The notes under the pieces were generated by a model. That model made no database searches and was not told where the DNA came from. It saw only the letters and a program-made list of their open reading frames with translations. Below, in pieces: positions 62,301 to 64,000 of a stretch of 64,000 bases of DNA. The position numbers and the translations under genes are program-made. The stretch's first letter is position 1. Every line of letters starts with the position of its first letter. The stretch comes from Glandiceps talaboti (taxonomy: Eukaryota > Hemichordata > Enteropneusta > Spengelidae): the NCBI RefSeq assembly GCF_964340395.1, contig NC_135555.1:13773246-13837245 (forward strand). Reading direction: 5' to 3'.

Positions 62301-62609
62301 TTGATATTGTCTTGTTACACAGAAGCAGGGCATCATCTTCAGATATGGAAAGCACAGCAGCAATTACAGCAATAGCACCACCCAAAGTACAACAGACAGA
62401 ATCATCACCACCGGATAAGCCTAAGGAATCCAGCTCATCCCGGGCAATAGATACCAGTAATTCCAACATTGCCAGTCTGATGGAGAGTTACAAGGATCGA
62501 AGGGAACGGCTGCTGGCAGCTCGTCAGAAAGTACTTAGACAAGATGACTCCACACAAGTAAATGGCTCTGTGTATGGAATGTCAACACCATTGGCTGGAT
62601 CAACTGGAA
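27513..62609 (+). CDS. FHOD: FHOD-family formin, N-terminal 11 coding exons, partial gene
   Basis: Formin that nucleates and bundles actin filaments; vertebrate FHOD1/FHOD3 act in stress fibres and sarcomeres and are held inactive by DID-DAD contact. Join: 27513-27677, 28182-28282, 29132-29190, 51102-51169, 54512-54617, 55823-55917, 57930-58041, 58765-58856, 59883-60026, 60711-60955, 62323-62609; 491 codons plus 1 nt, all introns GT-AG with consistent phases. Residues 1 to about 110 form the GTPase-binding domain ([20 protein letters not shown], nearly human FHOD3 MATLACRVQFLDDTDPFNST). The next roughly 220 are the FH3/DID armadillo region ([74 protein letters not shown]). Then comes a basic, Ser-rich linker. 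FH1, FH2 and DAD are beyond base 64000. The ATG has A at -3 and G at +4. Invertebrates usually have one FHOD, so FHOD1 versus FHOD3 is not meaningful here. Confidence 0.96.
28182..28282 (+). CDS. FHOD: FHOD coding exon 2
   Basis: 101 nt, acceptor CACTATAG|GTCGAA. It encodes [20 protein letters not shown] then [13 protein letters not shown]; donor AGAGA|GTAAGT. Confidence 0.96.
28496..28551. repeat. (GTAT)n(GT)n microsatellite
   Basis: About ten GTAT units with one GTAC variant, then GT repeats. Confidence 0.95.
28614..28784. mobile_element. CAGTG-MITE family, best copy (171 bp, 15-bp TIRs)
   Basis: Terminal inverted repeats CAGTGTGCCCTCTAA and TTAGAGGGCACACTG are exact. The interior is partly palindromic (AAATTTTGTC and CAAAATTTGG arms) and non-coding. 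It matches 34394-34557 and 10544-10686. I could not define an unambiguous target-site duplication. Confidence 0.85.
29132..29190 (+). CDS. FHOD: FHOD coding exon 3
   Basis: 59 nt, acceptor TTTTTTCAG|ACGGAA, encoding [19 protein letters not shown]. Donor TATAG|GTAAGT opens the 21.9-kb intron 3. Confidence 0.96.
29970..30570. repeat. Degenerate minisatellite, about 45-bp unit
   Basis: Units of the form TTCATTCAATGACATTTGG then TGTGAAACTGCCAAC and GATACTTATG. The best units start near 30213, 30260, 30305, 30350, 30392 and 30437 (42-47 bp apart); the flanks decay into isolated TTCAATGACA motifs. Confidence 0.9.
31024..31084. repeat. Paired poly(G) tracts
   Basis: Two runs of 10-13 G, about 35 bp apart. 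A similar run is at 33522-33534. These could form G-quadruplexes or be assembly-unstable homopolymers. Confidence 0.9.
33082..33287. mobile_element. Palindromic MITE, 206 bp, TA-flanked
   Basis: Left arm TAGGACAGTACAATATAGTT, then ACTTTGAA..ATAAATTTGAAAC, is mirrored by the right arm ending ACTATATTGTACTGTCCTA. The arms pair over about 80 bp with few mismatches. TA at both ends fits the TA target preference of Tc1/mariner elements. Confidence 0.85.
34394..34557. mobile_element. CAGTG-MITE family, copy 3
   Basis: Begins CGGTGTGCCCGCTAAGC and contains ACTCACAAGAAATCCCAG then TTTTGACTCACAACAACAAA, the reverse complement of the 28614 copy's left half. The termini have diverged. Confidence 0.75.
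35150..35184. repeat. Poly(T)-poly(G) tract
   Basis: About 21 T followed directly by 14 G. Confidence 0.95.
35925..36727. mobile_element. MITE-like dispersed repeat, copy 2, with TIRs and an insertion
   Basis: Matches 3990-4365. The left end ATTGCACAAGCTCAACAAAC and the right end (reverse complement CTGCACAATGTCACACAAGC, then TCAATAAGTGAAC) are imperfect terminal inverted repeats. About 365 bp (36300-36665) absent from copy 1 interrupts it; that insert repeats GGTCTAAAATGGGGT-like motifs at least five times. Confidence 0.75.
37565..37895. repeat. Two-copy tandem repeat, about 165-bp unit
   Basis: Each unit runs from CATCCAGACCAAG through GATTAAGGG, TTGATCTGACATC-like and AGCACAATACA to GTTAAGGGCA. 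The two units are about 80% alike by eye. Confidence 0.85.
38790..39960. repeat. G-rich degenerate tandem array
   Basis: Irregular units of about 150-180 bp marked by GGGGTGTGGGAAAGTTGTTG-like and AACAGGTRTGTGT-like motifs, with very G-rich patches at 38810-38865. Related units continue at 40560-40830, beyond the LINE fragment, so the LINE probably landed inside the array. Confidence 0.65.
39612..39716. other. Long imperfect hairpin with GAAACGTC motif
   Basis: The arm ACTAGTCTGTAAGGTAC then GCCATGAC and CGCCCTCAC pairs with GTGAGGGCG, AAACGTCAC and GTATCTTACAGTCTAGT. The stem has two short internal loops, and a GGCC..GGCC mini-stem sits in the apical loop. Non-coding. It resembles the structured ends I associate with Penelope-like or other retroelements, but no adjoining element is recognised. 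Confidence 0.7.
40017..40560 (-). mobile_element. 5'-truncated non-LTR retrotransposon (LINE) fragment
   Basis: Minus-strand ORF 40514-40194 encodes the C-terminal tail typical of Jockey/CR1-like reverse transcriptase proteins: [20 protein letters not shown], then [13 protein letters not shown] and [17 protein letters not shown]. The body of the RT domain is missing. On the minus strand the element ends in a (TAAA)n tail at about 40017-40040. It is a different family from the intact element at 47.7 kb. Confidence 0.8.
40194..40514 (-). pseudogene. LINE ORF2 C-terminal remnant
   Basis: 106-codon reading frame, the tail after the RT domain of a non-LTR retrotransposon protein. It lacks the catalytic YADD box and the endonuclease, so it is a dead 5'-truncated copy. 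Confidence 0.8.
43345..44400. repeat. Degenerate tandem repeats of about 110 bp
   Basis: Units contain GTCTCTCTGTGGTCACAGATG, CAGCCAGTCCCCA, ATTTTGAAATGT, AGACCACTTTA and CATATTGTAGCT. The first three units (43345-43620) are clear; later units (to 44400) are decayed, with GCAGCCTGCCCT and TTGCACCC remnants. A 160-codon ORF here is a by-product of the repeats. Confidence 0.75.
45957..46000. repeat. (TATATGTA)n microsatellite
   Basis: Five to six units of an ATGTATAT octamer. Confidence 0.9.
47290..50905 (+). mobile_element. Full-length or near full-length non-LTR retrotransposon (Jockey/CR1-like)
   Basis: The ORF (47668-50643) is uninterrupted. The 3' end is an AATAAA (50880-50885) running into an (ATT)n tail at 50884-50905, as in several I/Jockey/CR1-group families. 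The 5' limit is inferred from a pair of related about 45-bp segments (about 47297-47343 and 47433-47478) that look like 5'UTR sub-repeats. No ORF1 is seen, so it is either a single-ORF family or 5'-truncated. It lies in sense within FHOD intron 3, ending about 195 bp before exon 4. CpGs are commoner than in the surrounding intron, which fits a young insertion. Confidence 0.85.
47668..50643 (+). CDS. LINE endonuclease / reverse transcriptase protein, intact (991 aa)
   Basis: Encodes the replication protein of a non-LTR retrotransposon. Residues about 30-245 are an apurinic-type endonuclease with SHINVRSL (N38), LTEIW (E68), YRPPSS (139-144), GDFNID (D172, N174) and SDHVPI (H238). Residues about 475-765 are the reverse transcriptase: [10 protein letters not shown] (553-562), [13 protein letters not shown] (D625), [11 protein letters not shown] and the catalytic YADD (712-715). 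The C-terminal tail has [20 protein letters not shown] and [11 protein letters not shown]. There is no RNase H domain and no CCHC knuckle. All visible catalytic motifs are present and there is no stop or frameshift over 2,976 nt. I took the ATG at 47668; a GTG two codons upstream is not needed. The clade within Jockey/CR1/I is not resolved. Confidence 0.93.
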   Translation: MNSVDSSGFAICSDSHSVSEFNYKYSNKNNVLSVSHINVRSLKKNYNELQCVYEESIDNKFTFIALTEIWQVENKQLYNLPNYQLEISCREHGRGGGVGVYIHSSVQYHLLSNISICNAESMWIEFIEKGKTYLVAIIYRPPSSNADSFIDDLGRTLHELNHKYHGSIITGDFNIDVAKSSSNSEKLLNTLSCLHFEQTIRTPTRVTDRSETIIDHLYTNMSYVHTDSGTILADVSDHVPIFTFFNNVDISFSDTGNACNLVRDFSKYDKDEFAREIESESWDGVLNCQDVNDSYNYFCTRFLEVASKYAPLKSMRRRGKKKRNDKPWITNAIRKSIKKKHAMYRKLIKNNFREPTLSHFKRYRNILTSVLRKAKKYYYTNTFVSLQNNMKETWGVISELIGKQKCNQIKIPNQLKRVSGNDTVTHTHLQDMVEDFNDFFVSIGPNLAEKINTSLSTIPDHMSYLGCNASNTLFLQPVTEEDVKTMLLSLDIAKATGYDNISVKLIRDSADHISKPLCHVLNLSFIKGKFPNALKIARVVPIFKKGNTENTGNYRPISILPLLSKIFEKMVNNQILNFCEKNNTFYKHQYGFRKQHGTKLSLISLTQHLLEEIDKGNPTLGLFIDFSKAFDTINHDILISKLEYYGIRGLPLQWLKDYLTFRYQFVGINGVNSSKRAITCGVPQGSILGPTLFLVYINDIPLSSDLFDFRLYADDSNLFHTFTDRSNIIDMTSMSYELTNITNWCDANKLTINLAKTNYLILKSKRKTVDNTGSMRIKDTILQETDTASFVGVSIDQCMSWKPQITAVNSKISKLTGIFLHIRKVVPQHILIMLYNSTVLPHITYGLEVWGSTYPTYLNELFIVQKRLIRIMTFSKWNVPSEPLFQKLGILNIFQQHSLQLAMFVHDVLHKRLPSIFHDYFTTISHSYSTRQSRRSDLNIPRTKHRSGQFSIKYAGAKLWNKIPVHIRTIQCRSEFKREFKKCLQSGCFGI
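51102..51169 (+). CDS. FHOD: FHOD coding exon 4
   Basis: 68 nt, acceptor TTTTAACAG|AAAAGT, encoding [20 protein letters not shown] then FQ. It joins exon 3 directly, as in human (VHACIEKLYNSSGRDLRRALF), so no coding exon is missing from intron 3. Confidence 0.97.
51801..51928. repeat. (CA)n microsatellite
   Basis: About 65 bp of pure CA plus a further CA run, bounded by GCGC-containing variants on both sides. Confidence 0.97.
52153..52240. repeat. Imperfect (TG)n
   Basis: TGTGTGTTTGTG-type repeats with T and A interruptions. Confidence 0.85.
52580..54110. repeat. Array of about nine degenerate 140-190-bp units
   Basis: Anchors of the form TGTAGGTGTCAACACAAATC then AAATTACT, AAGTTTAGAATCCC, GTGAATTG, TAGGTAGAGTTTTAT and GAAAGAGGCAATATGCCAAG recur near 52588, 52728, 52894, 53066, 53329, 53516, 53691, 53850 and 53986. 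The longer 53066-53329 spacing is due to an internal CATA microsatellite. Confidence 0.88.
53206..53313. repeat. (CATA)n with (CATG)n microsatellite
   Basis: About 27 tetramer units, mostly ACAT, with a central GCATGCATGCATGCATGC block. It expanded inside one unit of the larger array; a small sister expansion is at 53484-53508. Confidence 0.96.
54512..54617 (+). CDS. FHOD: FHOD coding exon 5
   Basis: 106 nt, acceptor CCTTGCAG|GATGAC. It encodes [20 protein letters not shown] then [15 protein letters not shown], nearly identical to human FHOD3. Confidence 0.97.
54618..55822. other. FHOD intron 5, nothing recognisable
   Basis: AT-rich. A slightly CpG-richer patch at 55020-55190 ends in CCCAACAATAAAAACGTC and may be an old repeat. 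No coding match. Confidence 0.6.
55823..55917 (+). CDS. FHOD: FHOD coding exon 6
   Basis: 95 nt, acceptor TTTGACAG|CCCTGG. It encodes [20 protein letters not shown] then [12 protein letters not shown]. Confidence 0.97.
56070..56260 (+). mobile_element. tRNA-derived SINE, family 2
   Basis: A box TAGCTGAGTGGTTAA at about 56083-56097 and B box GGTTCAAACCC at 56119-56129. The body contains TTCCCCGGGTACTCCAGTTT then CCTCCTGC, like a conserved core I recall from several metazoan SINE families. The tRNA-like head does not form a full modern tRNA. Confidence 0.75.
56720..57025. repeat. About 115-bp tandem repeat, 2.5 units
   Basis: Units share TTTCAGAAAAT, ACATTCAAA, CAAGTTTCAGAAATGC and CCAAGTTCACATTTGTT. 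Confidence 0.85.
57550..57592. repeat. (GCAT/GCGT)n short repeat
   Basis: GCGTGCGTGCATGCATGCG-type tetramers. Confidence 0.85.
57930..58041 (+). CDS. FHOD: FHOD coding exon 7
   Basis: 112 nt, acceptor TTTTTACAG|TTTCGG. It encodes [20 protein letters not shown] then [17 protein letters not shown]. Confidence 0.97.
58042..58764. other. FHOD intron 7, nothing recognisable
   Basis: AT-rich, no repeats or coding matches seen on either strand. Confidence 0.6.
58765..58856 (+). CDS. FHOD: FHOD coding exon 8
   Basis: 92 nt, acceptor TTTTTCCAG|GTCGCC. It encodes [20 protein letters not shown] then [10 protein letters not shown]; donor AATAAG|GTAATA. Confidence 0.97.
58920..59160. repeat. About 60-bp degenerate tandem repeat
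   Basis: About four units sharing GTTTCCTTTTGGCCTCAA then TAAA and TTATTTTAG. Confidence 0.8.
59278..59303. repeat. Poly(T) tract
   Basis: About 25 consecutive T. Confidence 0.9.
59648..59804. mobile_element. Foldback MITE, 157 bp (FHOD intron 8)
   Basis: The left arm GATGTGGTGAAAGCGGCTAG then ATATCTTT..CTCTATTTCCAT is mirrored by the right arm ATGGAAATAGAG..AAAGACATGTAGCC then ACTTTCCCCACATC. The arms are about 55 bp with a few mismatches. Non-coding. Confidence 0.8.
59883..60026 (+). CDS. FHOD: FHOD coding exon 9
   Basis: 144 nt, phase 0 at both ends. It encodes [20 protein letters not shown] then [13 protein letters not shown] and ends EQFQIYE|GTGAGT. Confidence 0.97.
60440..60630 (+). 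mobile_element. tRNA-derived SINE, family 1, copy 2
   Basis: Head GGTTATAATGGCTGGCTTGC, B-box-like AGTTCAAACCTC at 60471-60482, and body AAGTCCGTTGACAAGATTTG then AACCATTATTTTCCCAGTCAACC, matching 24020-24205. Confidence 0.75.
60711..60955 (+). CDS. FHOD: FHOD coding exon 10
   Basis: 245 nt, acceptor GTCATAG|GCATCG. It begins ASLKHEDGD like human ALRHEDGD, then runs into a basic Arg/Lys/Gln-rich linker with [16 protein letters not shown] and a terminal SRRRRRQR. Less conserved than the upstream exons. Confidence 0.93.
61598..61750. repeat. About 50-bp tandem repeat, three units
   Basis: Units share CAGGGGTTTCCAAACC, TAGTAAAA and GAATACTCATTT. Confidence 0.8.
61837..62227 (-). mobile_element. 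Penelope-like element fragment with inverted ends
   Basis: The minus-strand ORF (62190-61945) has [16 protein letters not shown] then [20 protein letters not shown], like the C-terminal GIY-YIG endonuclease region of Penelope-like proteins. In another frame the next bases read [10 protein letters not shown]-stop, so the ORF is frameshifted. The two ends (AGCATTGAGTTTTCGATCTG at left; reverse complement AGCATTGACTGAGCTTTCGA then TCTGTCTTGATCGACGATCC at right) form inverted repeats of about 45 bp. Confidence 0.6.
61945..62190 (-). pseudogene. Penelope-like GIY-YIG tail remnant
   Basis: About 80 codons. The GR.LKTR..EH block and the Cys..Asn-His-..Asp-Trp block fit a GIY-YIG tail; the GIY-YIG start and the reverse transcriptase are absent, and a frameshift precedes RKIREAINI. 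It is a dead fragment. Confidence 0.55.
62323..62609 (+). CDS. FHOD: FHOD coding exon 11
   Basis: 287 nt, acceptor GTTACACAG|AAGCAG, donor ACTGGAA|GTAAGG, phase 1. It is Ser/Pro-rich, then has [20 protein letters not shown], a charged helical stretch like the coiled segment before FH1 in FHOD proteins. The start is set by frame with exon 10 (AG+A). Confidence 0.85.
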
Positions 62610-62759
62610 GTAAGGAGTTTTGTTATTATTTGACTATTTGTGTTGTCTGACTTTGTCTTGTACCATCGGAGTATGTTGTACTTTTAACTTTATTCATGGA
62701 AATTTGTAACATTTAACACACTGACCTGTCATGAAGGAGTGAGTGGTTGTTATTCTGTT

Positions 62760-62843
<84 letters not shown>

Positions 62844-64000
62844 TGCGTGCATGCGTGCGTGCGTGCGTGCATGTGTGTCTGTGTCTGTGTCTGTGTCTGT
62901 GTCTCTGTCTGTCAGTCAGTATTTGCATGACTAACCTTATATCCTTTTGACACTACTCCACTTACAAACAGGTTTTACGCAATAACTTGAAAGTCACACG
63001 TTTTACTGTAGTTGTCAGTTTGATTCTGAACAGTTGCAGAGTCAAGATTTGATTTCAGGAGTGATTATCAACAAGTTCTCTACTCATTAAAACATCTAAC
63101 ATGCATATGAGTTGAACCTTGATATTCTGTACATCTGTAATAAAATCAAAGTCAGTTGTGCATAGAATTTACTGCTGGATGTCATGATGAAGACTTTGAA
63201 AGGCTTTCACTTTTGCACCATGCTAGATTTGTAGGATATGTGTTCAGCGTTCCTACAGGTTTTGACTAGCTGTTCATGTTACTGTAGAATAGAGCGCATG
63301 TTGTTACTTTTGAACTTCCTTGAGGGATCCAGGATAAGCCAAAATTTTTTGCTGACCACTGGAATCAATTGAGTGTTGACTAGCCAGATGCAAGTTTTGT
63401 CTATGTTAATGCTGGTTTAGGGCCAGGCCATAGTTTTTGCCTACCAGTAATGTTAATTGTGAAAGTGCTTCGACCGCCATGGCAAATGTCTGACTTTCAT
63501 TGTTTCATACATGATTTGCTGTCGGCATTGTGTATGTTATTTTAGTCATAATTATGATATGATGATGAATAGAGTGAATCTGACAAGTTTTATTCCGTTG
63601 TACCTGGTTGCATGCAGATATAGACGTTCTGGGATTAGCATTCATGTGACAGAGTGTTGGATAACATTGCATCACTTTGACTATAACATATATTATAATT
63701 ATGGTAAGAGTTAAGTCTTAATGGCCCATGTCAGGTTAGGATTAGAATTTGGTGAGAAAAAAAAGTTGTCTAGCAGAGCTGTAAGAAAGGTTGATCATGC
63801 ACAAAAGAAGGTATGCGATCCTACTTGTACCTCGTCCTTGTGGTCCTACTGGTAATATATAACACTAGTGCAAGAACCTGGGATTCAATCATGGGTCTTT
63901 AATGTTAGGTTGTTTGTCATCTCATTCCTATTGTGGTGAATGAAGTGTGTTTATTGTGGTATTAGAATGTCTTACAATGTTATCCATGGTTTATTATACA
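62610..64000. other. Start of FHOD intron 11
   Basis: Apart from the TG microsatellite I see no exon or repeat. The next FHOD exon is outside the window. Confidence 0.6.
62758..62920. repeat. (TG)n with (GCGT)n and (TGTGTC)n microsatellite
   Basis: About 75 bp of TG, then GCATGCGTGCGTGC tetramers, then TGTCTG hexamers. Confidence 0.97.

Larger units (their letters stand above)
60956..62322. other. FHOD intron 10
   Basis: Holds a three-unit tandem repeat and a Penelope-like fragment, listed separately. Otherwise AT-rich with no coding match. Confidence 0.7.

Noticed and set aside
1-64000. CRISPR arrays, operons, ribosome binding sites
   Set aside because: The window is a metazoan nuclear genome with spliced genes; the regular arrays seen are minisatellites without CRISPR spacing or cas genes.

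Overview
The window is animal nuclear DNA: AT-rich, intron-rich, with GT-AG introns, CA/TG microsatellites and many transposon fragments. Three protein-coding genes can be read exon by exon because their conceptual proteins align closely with vertebrate proteins I know. The short intergenic distances, Jockey/CR1-type and Penelope-like retroelements, tRNA-derived SINEs, many TACATGTA palindromes and an apparently patchy CpG landscape suggest a marine invertebrate bilaterian (deuterostome or lophotrochozoan). The sequence alone does not settle the phylum.

Layout. (1) 131-7043, minus strand: the first 11 coding exons of CPSF1, the large subunit of the cleavage and polyadenylation specificity factor. 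The gene continues past the left edge. (2) 7932-16158, plus strand: a complete six-exon POP4, the RNase P/MRP protein Rpp29, head to head with CPSF1 across a short CpG-rich interval that is probably a shared promoter. (3) 16159-27512: intergenic DNA in which I see no convincing gene. It changes from CpG-poor to CpG-rich near 17.65 kb and holds microsatellites, a SINE, a TIR-bounded element and a cluster of CRE-like sites. (4) 27513-62609, plus strand: the first 11 coding exons of a FHOD-type formin, covering the GTPase-binding and FH3 region and part of the linker. The FH1 and FH2 exons lie beyond the right edge.

Intron 3 of FHOD is about 21.9 kb and full of repeats. It holds a non-LTR retrotransposon with an uninterrupted endonuclease plus reverse transcriptase ORF (47668-50643), a 5'-truncated LINE in the opposite orientation (about 40.02-40.56 kb), several palindromic MITE-like elements and many degenerate local tandem arrays. 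Later FHOD introns hold an array of about nine roughly 165-bp units, tRNA-derived SINEs, a foldback element and a Penelope-like fragment.

The three genes are not a functional unit. CPSF1 acts in pre-mRNA 3'-end formation, POP4 in tRNA and rRNA processing, and FHOD in actin assembly. Only the CPSF1/POP4 pair has a layout that suggests co-regulation. I found no clearly new biological system. The most unusual sequence-level observations are a duplicated splice donor in CPSF1 whose distal copy would create an immediate stop, a foldback transposon ending 26 nt from a POP4 exon, the intact sense-oriented LINE with its own AATAAA next to FHOD exon 4, and a strong structured hairpin at 39.6 kb.
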